From Adiantum capillus-veneris (taxonomy: Eukaryota; Streptophyta; Polypodiopsida; Polypodiales; Pteridaceae), in assembly GCA_014529385.2 (NCBI GenBank), contig CM043953.1, positions 110,614,549 to 110,678,548 of the forward strand: a DNA stretch of 64,000 nucleotides, given 5' to 3'. The position numbers were made by a program, and so were the translations under genes. The notes below the pieces were generated by a model. The model was given only the letters and a program-made list of their open reading frames with translations. It ran no database searches and had not been told where the DNA came from. Positions 9,901 to 20,200 of this stretch are shown one piece after another; the first letter of the stretch is position 1; each line of letters starts with the position of its first letter.

Positions 9901-10105
9901 TGACTGGTAGCATAAAACTTGAAGTGGAATCAGCGGGAAGAAAGAGACCTTTTTTTGCTTGTCTTTTGTCCAACCGGTCGGTCTCTATTGGGGTTGGACG
10001 TCCATGTTTTCCGAGCACGTTGAGGCCATTGCACCATGAACCTTCATCCTTCTCTTCCTTGGACACTGTCGAACTATGTGCCCCTGCTCTCTGCAATACA
10101 TACAT
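6992..10105 (-). pseudogene. N pol (protease, RT, RNase H, integrase)
   Basis: A long open frame of 1037 codons. Protease lies near residue 80 and reads LLDSDTTACF, where the family has D-S/T-G; the Gly is Asp here, so activity is doubtful. RT is at about 260-450, with catalytic YLDD near 415. RNase H is at about 540-660 (TNASDFALGAILSQ). The integrase HHCC finger is near 780-820, and the D,D,E core is in MDFIVEL (about 851), SDRGPQF (about 910) and DGQTERVN (about 947). The frame ends early after the integrase core by frameshift, cutting off the chromodomain. It overlaps gag by 121 bp in another frame, which could be a programmed shift or a lesion. Confidence 0.92.
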
Positions 10106-10995
10106 AAGCCATTAATGCGTCGCCTTTGCTTCTCCTGGGCTGAGAGAGGTTGAAACCGTGCTGAATCAATTTGCATGGGCTCAATGCTTGATTCATGGCC
10201 CTGTTGAGGTGTGTAGTCATTATGTGTCACTTCTGTTTGGGGTCGCAATGTTGCCCCAAGACGCCTCTCTTGTCTCCTCTCAAATAGTCGATTATCACAT
10301 TCTATTGCTTGAGAGATGAACTCGCTTAGTGTGTGAACCTTTCGCATGTTCAATAAAAGATCTTTTATGTCATCCTTTAATCCCCACCGAAATTGGCTAA
10401 TGAAATATTCCTCATGCCAGGTCAGATCACAAGTGAGCTGTTGAAATTCGGATGCATAGACGGATGCAGGTCTTGATCCTTGGCGGAGATTTGTAAGTTT
10501 GGTTTCAGCAACCCTTGCTCTGTCAGTATCCCCAAAGGTTGCATAGAACTCCCGCACAAAAGCTTCAAAGTCATGAAGGAGAGGAGATTCTTTTTCAAGT
10601 AAGGGAGCAAACCAAGAGAGAGCCGTACCTGAGAGGAGGGTCCCAATAAGGCCTACTTGAGAGGCATCATCTGGATAACGCTCTTGTTGCATTCGAATGA
10701 AGAGACGCACTTGTTGGAGAAAACCTCGAAACTTTGATCTAGTCCCATCAAATTTTTCAGGCATGCTGACCTTCGGCTCCTCCTTATGTTGTTGAGAATA
10801 GCTGGATCTTGCAGCTTGTGCTTGATGTGTGCTTGTCTCTTGAAGCTCTTGAATTTGACGTTGAAGATCTTGCAACTCCGGTCCCAAGATTAGGGGTTGC
10901 CCTGCTTGAAGTTGAGCGTTACTCTCGCGAAGTTCTTGTAACTGAGCTTGAATGCTTTGCAATGCGTTGATGGGACCTTCCATCGTCGGCTCCAT
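9985..10995 (-). CDS. N gag (336 aa)
   Basis: An intact frame from ATG 10995. It has an N-terminal Gln/Leu-rich coiled coil (residues 1-60) and a retrotransposon gag domain at about 75-240, including FRGFLQQVRLFIRMQQERYP, GTALSWFAPLL and EFYATFGD. A CCHC zinc knuckle (CMYCREQGHIVRQCP) lies near residue 300. Gag forms the particle that packages element RNA. It sits just inside the 5' LTR at the right. Its stop lies inside the overlapping pol frame. Confidence 0.9.
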   Translation of the reverse strand: MEPTMEGPINALQSIQAQLQELRESNAQLQAGQPLILGPELQDLQRQIQELQETSTHQAQAARSSYSQQHKEEPKVSMPEKFDGTRSKFRGFLQQVRLFIRMQQERYPDDASQVGLIGTLLSGTALSWFAPLLEKESPLLHDFEAFVREFYATFGDTDRARVAETKLTNLRQGSRPASVYASEFQQLTCDLTWHEEYFISQFRWGLKDDIKDLLLNMRKVHTLSEFISQAIECDNRLFERRQERRLGATLRPQTEVTHNDYTPQQGHESSIEPMQIDSARFQPLSAQEKQRRRINGLCMYCREQGHIVRQCPRKRRMKVHGAMASTCSENMDVQPQ

Positions 10996-11035
10996 GATGG
11001 CTTGAGAAGATTAAGAGATGGTAGTCTTGCCAAAC

Positions 11036-11690
11036 TTATATGAGCGCGTATAGAGCTAGAAGAGAGCAAGAGGAGGCGCTCACAATGTACAAGAACTTGG
11101 AATTGATGATAAGCTTAATATTGATTATAAGACTTAATACTTTATTAAGAGAGCTAGATACAAGAATGGATTACATGACTTGAGTACAAGACAAAGCTTG
11201 ATTGCAAGGACAAGACTTGAACATAAGACAAGAACTAGAAGAGGGATTTCCTCATAGGAGCTTCACAACTGGTGTTGGCAAGACTGAGGGGCTTGTGGCC
11301 CAAGACCCCTATTTATACTAGTGCTTGAGGAGGTTAGGACTTTCTAGGTTGTTCTTGAGGAGGTTAGAATCTTCTAGAACCTTCTTGATCCTTCTAGTTC
11401 TTCTAGAACCTTCTCGATCCTTCTTCAACTTTCTAGAGCTTTCCAAAAACTTCTAGATTCTTTCAGAATCTTCTCCAAGCTTCTAGAAACTTCTTGATCC
11501 TTCTAGATTCTTCTAGAGCCTTCTGGATCCTTCTAGAACCTTCTGGATCCTTCTTCAACTTTCTAGAGCTTTCTAGAAACTTCTAGATTTTTTCTGAAAT
11601 CTTCTCCATGTTTCTAGAAACTTCTAGATTCTTCTAGCGATGACATAGGCGATGATGCAGGCGGCGACTGACTCTCAAGCATCCATGACA
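11036..11690 (-). repeat. N 5' LTR
   Basis: 655 bp, the promoter-bearing LTR for the minus-strand element. On the minus strand it begins TGTCATGGATG and contains the heat-shock-element array (11367-11624) and TATAAATA at 11317-11310. The 3' end reads ...catataa where the 3' LTR has ...catatca, so one terminal base has changed. Confidence 0.92.
11367..11624 (-). promoter_or_regulatory. Heat-shock-element array and TATA box of the N 5' LTR
   Basis: There are four perfect alternating GAA/TTC units at 11367-11384 and three at 11612-11624, with many degenerate units between them. TATAAATAGGGG lies about 50 bp downstream on the minus strand (11317-11306). This is the arrangement of a heat-inducible promoter, as known for the ONSEN copia element of Arabidopsis. 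Activity here is inference. Confidence 0.72.
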
Positions 11691-12765
11691 CACACAATAT
11701 GATCATAAGCATTCCCATCAGAATCCATCAGAATCAGTGAGGGGAATTTTCCAGTGCATTTAGCCTATTTTACCTATTTTTGACATTTTTCACTTATTAT
11801 TTTTAAGTGACTTTTGTTGGAAAGTAGGTAGGGCAATTTTGCTAAGTTTGTATATAAGCAAACTAGAGCTAGCACTATTTGGCAGAAGAGGCAACAGGAG
11901 CCAAGCTCAGCAAGCAACTTCTCCAACAAGACCCTTCGTGGATTTTCCTCCAAGCAAGAAGCAAGATCCCCCCGCAAGATCCTCTCAAGCCTAGCGTTTT
12001 TGCAGAGCCATTGCCTAGCGTTTTTGCACCAGCACGTCATCGCCAGAAGATCCCAGCAGATAGCGTTTTTGCATTAGCATCCTCGCCAGCAGAAAACCTC
12101 AACCTAGCGTTTTTGGGAACTTCAGCCTCTAGCATTTTTGGTCCCAGATTCAGCCCTTGCAGATTCGGCAATGCAGCGTTTTTTCATCATTGAAGTACTT
12201 GCAGATTCAGCCCTAAGAAGGTAGCAGATTCAGCCCTGTAAGACCATCAGATTCAGCCTTTAGGAACCTCTGTTTTCAGCCCTAAACCTGCAGATTTTCA
12301 GCGTCAAAGACCCACAGAAACAACCCCCAAAATCAACGTTTTTGGACTAGTCGCAGATTTCAGCCCATAGCGTTTTTGGACAGCAGTAGAAAGATTGCAG
12401 ATTTCAGCCCTAGTGTCGGTCTTGTCATCCCCGTCGTCATCGCGGACATAGCCTAGACTTGCATCAGTCTCATGCACACCGTTTGTACCAGATTGTGCAA
12501 TCATAAGTAGACCACTCTCGTCGAAGAGAGTGGGGCCTTCAGAGGAGGGTTTTATGTCGTCTCTGGTGTCGTATCTCTCTTCTATCTCTATCTCTCAGTC
12601 TCATACACTTGCACGCACAGTGTCCATTCACTTTGTTTGTGATCATAGCATTCTCTCATTAAGAACGGAAGGCTCTACCTTCCACAATAACAAAAGGAAC
12701 CTTGAGCACAGTTCGGAGCACTCATCTTCAGCAAAGCGCAAACATTCATTCCGCTCCACCTAACA
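11691..12765 (+). repeat. H1 3' LTR, right part
   Basis: The LTR resumes after N with the second cacac (11691-11695) and continues aatatgatcataagc as in the 5' LTR at 2812. A TATA box lies at 11851-11857. It ends ctaaca at 12765, followed by ctaga. Confidence 0.9.
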
Positions 12766-14367
12766 CTAGACAAAAAGGTGGATTCCATATAGCTGTCCAC
12801 GTCGCCACGTCTCATGTCTCTGAAATCGGGGATCTGTGTCAGAGACTATTGTCTCAGGCATGCCATGTAGTCTGAAAATCTGTGCAATGAATAGTCTCGC
12901 TAAATGATCCGGCTTGATTGTTTTCTTCACTGGAATGAAGTGATCTTGCTTGCTAAATGTGTCGATGAGAATCCAGATGCCATCATGGCCACTCTGTGTC
13001 TTCGGGAGATCAAAAATGAAATCCATAGCAATACTTTTTCAGGGGCGGGTGGGAATGGGTAAAGGCTGTAACAATCCCTGTGCTTTATGCCTATCAAACT
13101 TTACCTTTTGGCATACCAAGCAAGTGCATACAAAGTCGTCCACATCCTTCTTGAGTCACGGCCAAGAGAAGTAACGCTCCACACCTTTCAAGGTGGTGTC
13201 GATGCCGCGGTGACCCGTAAAAGGTGGACAATGGCATTCAGTCAGAACCTTTTCCCTCAATGGTTGTGTAACACACAACATCGTTTTCTTCATCAAGTAG
13301 CCATCCCGCATGGAATATCCCTCTACTACCTCCCCATTTTGTATTCGAGTGAATACATCGGAAAAATCCGGATCTGTGGCGTACTGATCAACCATGTCCT
13401 CGAAGCTTCTATGATGAATTGCGGAAATAGCCAAGACTAGTGGCTTCCGAGACAGAGCATCTGCCACCAAGTTCTTCTATCCCTGAACATGGACAATCTG
13501 GAAGTGAAACTGTGACAAGATGTTAGCCCACCGCCTCTGCTTTTCCGAAAGCTGCTTTTGTGACAAGAAGTAGCGTAAATTATGATGATCAGTGAAGACC
13601 GTAAAATCGGCTCCAAGTAAGTATTGTTGCCACTGAGTAAGAGAATGGAACACTGCCAAAAGCTCTTTCTCATAGATTTGAGCTGTCAATTCTGGCCTTG
13701 AAAACAATCGGCTTTCATAGGCAATTACATGGCCTTCTTACATTAAGACCACTCCTAGACTACGACCACAAGCATGACAATATACTTCAAAATTCAAACG
13801 ACCTTTGCAAATCCGGCAAAGTCAATACTGGTCCAGTAGTCAATTTCTCTTTCAGTGTCTGAAAGGTAGTCACCTTTGTGGGTCCCCTCGAGAAAGGAAC
13901 TCCTTTCTGTGTCAAAATGTGCAAAGGGGAAGCTACCTCTGCAAAATTTCGAATGAACCGCCGGGAGTAAGAACACAAGCCCAAGAAGCTTCTAACTTCA
14001 TGAACATTCTTCAAATCGGGCCAATCACGTATAGTCTCAATGTTGGCCAGGTCCATCTGTACTCTTGCTGCTGAGACGATGTGTCCCAAAAAGTGTATCT
14101 TCGGCAAGAAAAATTCACTCTTTTTGGCATTGATAACTAACTTGTGATCTCCCAATGCTTGAAAGACCTGTAGCAGATGGTGATTATGTTCTGCTTCATC
14201 CTTGGAGAAGACTATAATGTCATCGAAGAAAGTACCAACAAATGATCTATACTCTCTGAGAATTCTATCCATCATTCGGTTGAAAGTCGCTGGAGCATTG
14301 GTAAGGCCAAAAGGCATCACCAAAAATTCATACAAATCGAAGCTCGTTCGAAAGGTTGACTTGGACT
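12766..14367 (-). pseudogene. Gypsy pol fragment M (RT, RNase H, integrase)
   Basis: The minus strand carries, from the right, RT (LYEFLVMPFGLTNAPATFNR, catalytic FFDD at about 14215), RNase H (EKELLAVFHSL) and integrase (VSDTDPRFQ near 12830), split by several stops and shifts. It is cut at the left by H1 and at the right, inside RT, by the LTR at 14368. The missing N-terminal RT part matches the fragment at 30363-30601, which ends at DLKSKY. M and G may therefore be one element. Confidence 0.8.
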
Positions 14368-14929
14368 TGTTACAGAATCAAGTAACAAGTCAAGAATTAA
14401 TCGCGACAGCACCAAATAACCACTTCAAAACAAATTCACAGATCACAATAGATTTGCACTGGCCCGACGGAGTTCCGTGCCTAGAGATATTGGCCCCAAA
14501 GACTGGCGCCCCTTTCGGTATTTCTTTTTGTATTAATCAGTTCAAAGTACAAGAGAATGGCTCGGGTTTCACTCTCAGACTCTCGTCCAGATGCTCTGAG
14601 AAGTGAGGCCCTCACCACTAATTTAAAGGTTACAAGGGATGCCCAAAAGCAGAGCCCTAAAAGCTTGAAAGCAAAGGCAAATTCTCTCTCTCCCTCAATG
14701 AGAGTTAAAATAAAGCAATTCAACTCTCTCTCATCCAAAATCCTTGCGTAGCAAAAAGCTAGGATTTGCGTCGCACATTATTAATTTTTTTTAATAAAAT
14801 TTAATAAATCGCCTCCGCGATTTCCGGAAATTAGGGTTTTTGGCAGAATTTAGGGTTTGCAGGAATTTTAGGGTTTCTGACAGAAATTAGGGTTTTTGCT
14901 GTCCGTAGCCACGTCATCACTTTGTGACA
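14368..14929 (-). repeat. Gypsy A 3' LTR
   Basis: The + strand reads tgttaca at the left edge and ctttgtgaca at the right, which is TGTCACAAAGTGATGACG on the minus strand. It contains the shared motif (14509-14526) and four TTAGGGTTT units at 14831, 14850, 14868 and 14887. The terminal region at the left is rearranged compared with its relatives. The LTR is followed by a PPT, so it is a 3' LTR. Confidence 0.85.
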
Positions 14930-15673
14930 TACCCCCCTCTTGAAAGCATTGTAATCGACCGCGATTACGCCTGCAAAACTGACAAAAGCCATAAACCGTC
15001 TTAGCAAACACTGACTGTTAGTACCTATGTACTAGGAACACACATCTAGCACATGTACAAAATCGACAGTCACATCACACGACATCATAGGACATCACCA
15101 GACATCACATGACATTCAACATTCATTCGGATCTTAGACCATGATTTATCGGCAATGTAGCTAGCAATCACATCTAGGTCCAATCGGGACCTCATCGATG
15201 TCCGATTGACTAACCCCTATTGCAACCATGTCTATTCGAGATCAATCAGACTAAAATGCTGCAGTCATTTCGTTTATCAGTTCCTGCACTCAAAAGAAGT
15301 CAAGAACAAATCAATATCATTATCAGGAATTCCATTTCATAAAGTCATCCAGCAGAATACTGTCAGCTTTCAGTATCCCTGAAGCTCAAAGATACATCAG
15401 TGACTTTAGTATCAAAATCAAGGCATCTGTTGACAAAGGAGTGGAGTAACTCCCCTCTTGTGCATCCCACTGCACCAGAACTTCGGCCAAGCTGAATTTC
15501 TGGGTTCCGTTTGCAGTAGACTATGCTAAACCAAAACATTGAGGTAAAGTTTCACAATCCGAGGAGTATCTGCTAGGTCCTTCTCCTCCATCCACTTCGC
15601 ATCAAATGCAGGAAAGTTCTTGAACTTAACCAAGAACCGCCTTCGGACTTTACCTTTAGTCTTCGTATCCTTA
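14930..15673 (-). mobile_element. Gypsy A 3' internal end (PPT, non-coding tail, pol C-terminus)
   Basis: The PPT reads aagaggggggta on the minus strand (14930-14942). About 580 bp of non-coding tail follow. The minus frame at 15526-15673 encodes the pol C-terminus (VRRRFLVKFKNFPAFDAKW) and ends at TAG 15526-15528. The FDAKW pattern is the chromodomain-like tail also seen in J (MDAKW). The element is cut at 15673 by B. Confidence 0.8.
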
Positions 15674-16210
15674 TGTCACAAAGTGATGACGTGGCAGACA
15701 ACAAAAACCCTAATTTCTGCCAGAAACCCTAATTTTCGGAAATCGCGGAGGCTGAAATTTAAAAAAAAAAAATAAAAAAAAAAGGAAAATGATGAGCGAC
15801 GCAAATTTCGCTTTTTCTCTACTTAAATGAGAAAGAGAGAGAGAATGCTTTTGCTTTCATGTTTTGACTCTCTCTGTGAGAGAGAGAGAGCAATTGCTTT
15901 TGATTTGAAGCTTTTGGGGCTCTGCTTTTGGGCATCCCTTGTAACCTTTAAATTAGTGGTGAGGGCCTCACTTCTCAGGGCATCTGGACGCAGAGTCTGA
16001 GAGTGAAACCCTAACCGCTCTTTTGTACTTTGATGATTGATTAATATAAAAAGAAATACCGAAAGGGGTGCCAGTCTTTGGGGCCAATATCTCTAGGCAC
16101 GGAACTCTGCCAGGCCAGTGCAAATCTATTGTGATCTGTGAATTGTTTTGAAGTGGTTATTTGGTGCTGTCGCAGTTGATTCTTGACTTGGAGTGTCCAA
16201 GTTTGTTACA
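15674..16210 (+). repeat. Gypsy B 5' LTR
   Basis: 537 bp, from TGTCACAAAGTGATGACGTG to gtttgttaca. It holds telomere-like AAACCCTAA units, GA-rich tracts (15830-15890) and the shared motif AAGAAATACCGAAAGGGG at 16051-16068, followed by ggggccaat. It forms the outer end of the left arm of the inverted repeat. Confidence 0.92.
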
Positions 16211-16211
16211 G

Positions 16212-16222
16212 TGGTATCAGAG
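16212..16222 (+). other. Gypsy B primer-binding site
   Basis: TGGTATCAGAG lies one base after the LTR end, complementary to initiator tRNA-Met. Confidence 0.9.
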
Positions 16223-16278
16223 TACGGCCGATTTCTCTTCTACGGGAAATCCGATCCCCGATTTTTTTTTCCGCGGCA

Positions 16279-17786
16279 CCTATGGCTTCAGGCAATGATC
16301 AATCGACTCCCTCTACATCTGGAGATGCGGGCTGGGATCACAACGAAGATTCAGGCAGAGAGTATGGCCCGCCTTGGCCTACTTAGGCGGAGCGGCGAGA
16401 GATAGAGCGTCGCCAGTTGATCGGCGATGCAACAAAGATGATGCTCAATTTTGCCAAGGACCCAAAGATGGCAAAATATATGAACCAGACCTCTTTGGAA
16501 GAGGTACAAACGGAGTGGCAGAGAACCACAACACCACTCCCGAAACCCGCTCTCAAGAAACCTTCTGCCTCCAAGAAATATACGGAGAAGGAACTAGAGA
16601 ATGTGGTTGATGCACGGATTGCTCAGCTTTTTGACACGCAAAAGAAAGCCAAAAAGCACGGCAAAAAGCAGAAGAAAGGCACTGACTTCCCGGGATATTT
16701 AGGTCGTCGGTCGACATTTGACAAGGCAAAGAAATTGAAGAAGCGCGTCAAGTTTGAAGACCTACCCAGTTCTTCTTCTTCTTCTTCTTCTGACAGTTCT
16801 TCTAGCTCCTCAGATTCGAGCGAAGAAGACAGAAAAGGTAAAAAGCGAAGCAAGAAGCAACGCTTTGGAAAGGGCAAGAGAAAGGCAAAGAAGGCTAAAT
16901 CTCGCCCAGAGACTGACAATTCTACTGAGGACTCGTCTACAGACAGCTCAGATTCCGATGACGGAAAGTTTTATGCGAACAAGAAGAATTTTTACAAAGC
17001 CAACCAGTATGACTTTCTCGAAGATAAAAGCAAGAAAGTCCGAGAGTTTAAGGAAGGTGGCCACTCGATCAAGTTTGATACTTTTCAGGATACTCAGATG
17101 CTTCGAAGGCTTTGTCTTTTATACAGCAGTTTGACATCGCTTTCGCGGGAGGACGCTATTCAGAGCACTCCAAGATTCGGAGAGTTGCCTCTTACTTTAA
17201 GGGGAATGCTCGTACTTGGTGGTCCACGCTTCTATTAAGCAAGACTGTGCCAATTACATGGCTGAAATTCAAGAGGCTTTTTATTTCTTCTTGGTTGACT
17301 CAAGAGTTTGAGCGAGATATACGAGCTGCTTGGAACCATCTCCGGATGACCAAGAGCGATACAGTGAATTCTTATTGTGAAAGATTCTGGAGCTCTTTTC
17401 TACCCGCCTCTTCATTCAAGAAGATCTCGTTCAGAGAACAGATTGAGCGGTTTACCTTGGGTCTACCTACAGAGATCCGAGATCACTGCTTGGAACAGAA
17501 GTCAGCTTCGATTCAGGAGTTGATGAGTCATGCGAAGCGGGGCTTTGCCATTCACTCTGGCAGTTTGACCTACCCCACAGATAAGGCCATGACACAACGA
17601 GCCGAACAGACTTCTGGGAATGAAAGTAGAAAGAAAAAGAGCAAGTCAGAGAAAAAGGATGCACAACCCAAGCTTACTCCTGAGGAGAGAGCTCGCTTCA
17701 TCAGAGAGGGGAAGTGCTTTGGATGCGGGGAACATGGACATATCTCCGCGAAGTGCCCTAAAAAAGGCACAGAAAGAACAGAATGA
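16279..17786 (+). pseudogene. Gypsy B gag, broken
   Basis: Starts MASGNDQSTPSTSGD at 16279. A TAG at 16384-16386 replaces a Gln codon that is still CAG in copy D. A Ser tract (encoded by TTC/TCT repeats, 16769-16810), a Lys-rich part and an acidic part follow. A one-base loss near 17092 shifts the frame before the gag domain (SFIQQFDIAFAGGRYSEH, ending in a zinc knuckle CFGCGEHGHISAKCP at about 17720). Copy C carries both lesions, so both arms descend from one dead copy. Confidence 0.88.
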
Positions 17787-18359
17787 TAAAGACGACGACA
17801 GGCCTAAGAGTTTGAGAGCAACTGAGGAATGTGGCAAAAAAGGCAGATAGAAAAGTAGAACTGGTACCACATGGCGTGGGACTTGCACCGAATCAAATGA
17901 ATGAAAGTACAAACTTTGCCGCTTTTTTTGGGGCAAAGTGAAGGATCAGGAAGCTCTTTTGAAGGAGCCAAGGCCAACTTCTTTTCACTTGGAATTGGCG
18001 GCTCGATTTGGAACTACGCCCGACAGACTGACGCCACAGGCGGAGGTAGTTCGACTGGCACCCGGATGGGATGTTGCCATTACACCAAGCATTGGCAAAC
18101 TTCGTTTGCAATGACAGGGGTGTTCAGGGCACGCGAGTGACGTTCTACTCGGGATCCCTTGGTACCACAAGAACTACGCCGTGGTTGACTATCGGGCCGA
18201 GAAAGCGACTTTGATAAATGAAGGGCTTAGAGATTGTACTTGATGAACTTCAGTTTTCTTACTCATTGTTTTGGGAGAACTGAACGATGGATAAAGGTTG
18301 AATATGTTTTGACCTGAAGAAAAGAACGCCAAGATTTTTTTTCTCCACGCTCATGCCGA
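17787..18359 (+). pseudogene. Gypsy B gag-pol linker and protease remnant
   Basis: The sequence matches the protease region of relatives only in pieces (gccaaggccaacttct, correspond to GAKANF; ctcgggatcccttggtaccac, corresponding to GIPWYH). It is riddled with indels shared with copy C. No open frame survives. Confidence 0.6.
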
Positions 18360-19788
18360 TTGCTTTTGAGAGGGCCTGAAGATCATACCATTGATCTGAT
18401 ATCTGGAAGCACGCCACCGAATCGGCCACCTTACCGTGTGAGCCGAGTACAGAATGGAAAGATTATGAACCAAGTGAAAGACCTCTTGGAAAAGGGTCTT
18501 GTCCAGCCTAGTACTTCACCGTATTGCTCTCCAGTGTTGTTGGTTTTGAAGAAAGACGGATCTTGGAGAATGTGCATCGATTATAGCACTCTCGACGAAA
18601 TCACCATCAAGAACAGATTTCCGATTCCTAGGATCGATGATATACTCGACAGGTTACAGGGATCCTCGTGCTTTAGCAGGATTGACTTGAAGAGTGGATT
18701 TATCAGATCAGGATAGCGCCAGGAGATGTCTACAAGACAGCTTTTCGGACGACTTTTGGGTTATTTGAGTTTTTGGTGATGCCTTTTGGCTTAACCAATG
18801 CTCCTGCGACATTTAACCGGATGATGGACAGGATTTTTCGAGAGTACAGGCTATTTGTTGGCACTTTCTTTGATGACATCATTGTTTTCTCCAAGAATGA
18901 GGCAGAACACAGAGATCATCTACTTCAAGTCTTTCAGGCATTACGAGATCACACGTTAGTGATTAATGCAAAGAAAAGTGAATTTTTCCTACCAGAGATA
19001 CACTTTTTGGGACACATTGTGTCAGCAGCAGGAGTGCAAATGGACCCGGCCAAGATAGAGACTATCCGTGATTGGCCCGATTTGAGGAATGTCCATGAAG
19101 TTAGAAGCTTCTTGGGACTGTGTTCGTACTACAGGGGGTTCATACGAAAGTTTGTAGAGGTTGCTTCCCCTTTGCATACCTTGACACAGAAAGGAGTACC
19201 TTTTTCGTGGGGACCCACAGAGGTGACTGCCTTTCGGACATTGAAAGAGAAATTGACTATGGGACCTGTTTTGACTTTGCCGGACTTGCAGAAGTCATTT
19301 GAAGTGTATTGTGATGCTTGTGGTCGTAGTCTGGGTGCGGTCTTGATGCAAGAAGGCCATGTCATAGCTTACGAGAGTCGTTTGTTCTCTAGGCCGGAGA
19401 TGACGGCACAGATTTATGAGAAAGAGCTTTTGGCGGTTATCCATGCTCTTACTCAGTGGCGGCATTACCTACTCGAAGCGGATTTTACTGTCTTTACAGA
19501 CCATCAGAGTTTGCGCTACTTCTTGTCACAGAAGTAGCTTTCGGAAAAGCAGATGCGGTGGGCAAACATCTTGTCACAGTTCCACTTCCAGATTGTCCAT
19601 GTGCAGGGACAGAAGAACGTGGTGGCAGATGCTTTGTCTCGGAAACCGTTGGTTCTGGCTGTTTCCGCGATACATCATAGGAGCTTCGAGGATATGGTCG
19701 ATCAGTATGCCACAGATACAGATTTTGCAGATATTTTCACACGGATACGGGATGGGGAGACAGTAGCTGGATACTCCCTTCGGGAAGG
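18360..19788 (+). pseudogene. Gypsy B pol (RT, RNase H), broken
   Basis: RT begins LLRGPEDHTIDLISGSTPPN, with [18 protein letters not shown] following. A small deletion near 18705 breaks the frame. The next frame (18773-19537) has VMPFGLTNAPATFNRMMDRI, catalytic FFDD and RNase H (CDACGRSLGAVLMQEGH). A TAG at 19535-19537 replaces Gln, after which the frame continues to 19788 (NVVADALSRKPLVL). The element stops abruptly at the junction with copy C, and integrase and the 3' LTR are missing. Confidence 0.88.
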
Positions 19789-20200
19789 CCAAAAGTCGTC
19801 CGAGAAGCAGTCTTGTAGACATCTCCTGGCGCTATCCTGATCTGATGATACCCACTCTTCAAGTCAATCCTGCTGAAGCACGAGGATCCCTGTAACTTGT
19901 CGAGTATATCATCGATCCTAGGAATCAGAAAACTGTTCTTGATGGTGATTTCGTTGAGAGTGCTATAATCGATGCACATTCTCCAAGATCCGTCTTTCTT
20001 CAAAAACCAACAACACTGGAGAGCAATACGGTGAAGTACTAGGCTGGACAAGACCCTTTTCCAAGAGGTCTTTCACTGGGTTCATAATCTTTTCATTCTG
20101 TACTCGGCTCACACGATAAGGTGGCCGATTCAGTGGCGTGCTTCCAGATATCAGATCAATGGTATGATCTTCAGGCCCTCTCAAAAGCAATCGGCATGAA
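19788..20200 (-). pseudogene. Gypsy C RT N-terminal part
   Basis: The minus strand repeats the start of RT: LLRGPEDHTIDLISGSTPLN, then [20 protein letters not shown] and SRIDLKSGYHQIRIAPGDVY. Unlike B it keeps SGYHQIR. A frameshift near 20000 breaks it. It ends within the TTFG motif at the fusion with B. Confidence 0.85.

Larger units (their letters stand above)
5926..11690 (-). mobile_element. Ty3/gypsy chromovirus N
   Basis: A complete element of 5765 bp inserted in the H1 3' LTR, with a perfect 5-bp duplication cacac (5921-5925, 11691-11695). The LTRs are 5926-6579 and 11036-11690. On the minus strand the order is 5' LTR, gag, protease, RT, RNase H, integrase, chromodomain, PPT, 3' LTR. 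The RT region (CVDCRGLNKITVKNSYPLPL, YLDDILIFS) resembles the Tcn1-like chromoviruses of fungi and early land plants more than the CRM or Tekay types, judged by recall only. It is inactive as it stands: the protease active site is altered, there is a frameshift after integrase, and a stop lies in the chromodomain. Confidence 0.93.
2639..12765 (+). mobile_element. Non-autonomous LTR retrotransposon H1 (interrupted by N)
   Basis: The element has a 5' LTR 2639-3873, a PBS at 3875, an internal region 3874-5754 and a PPT at 5743-5754. The 3' LTR lies at 5755-5925 and resumes at 11696-12765. The LTRs are 1235 and about 1241 bp and look about 96-97% identical by eye. The flanks are caaga (2634-2638) and ctaga (12766-12770), a 4/5 target-site duplication. 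The internal part is only 1.9 kb and has no reverse transcriptase or integrase, so mobilisation would need another gypsy element. Related copies in the window are H2 (35354-60749) and H3 (45590-48915). Confidence 0.88.

Noticed and set aside
9432..10115. 227-codon plus-strand frame opposite N pol
   Set aside because: It is opposite the protease and linker of a clear gypsy pol, with no independent motif.
14831..14895. TTAGGGTTT repeats as an interstitial telomere
   Set aside because: Only four units at 18-19-bp spacing, inside an LTR, and repeated in sister LTRs. They are LTR subrepeats, not telomeric tracts.
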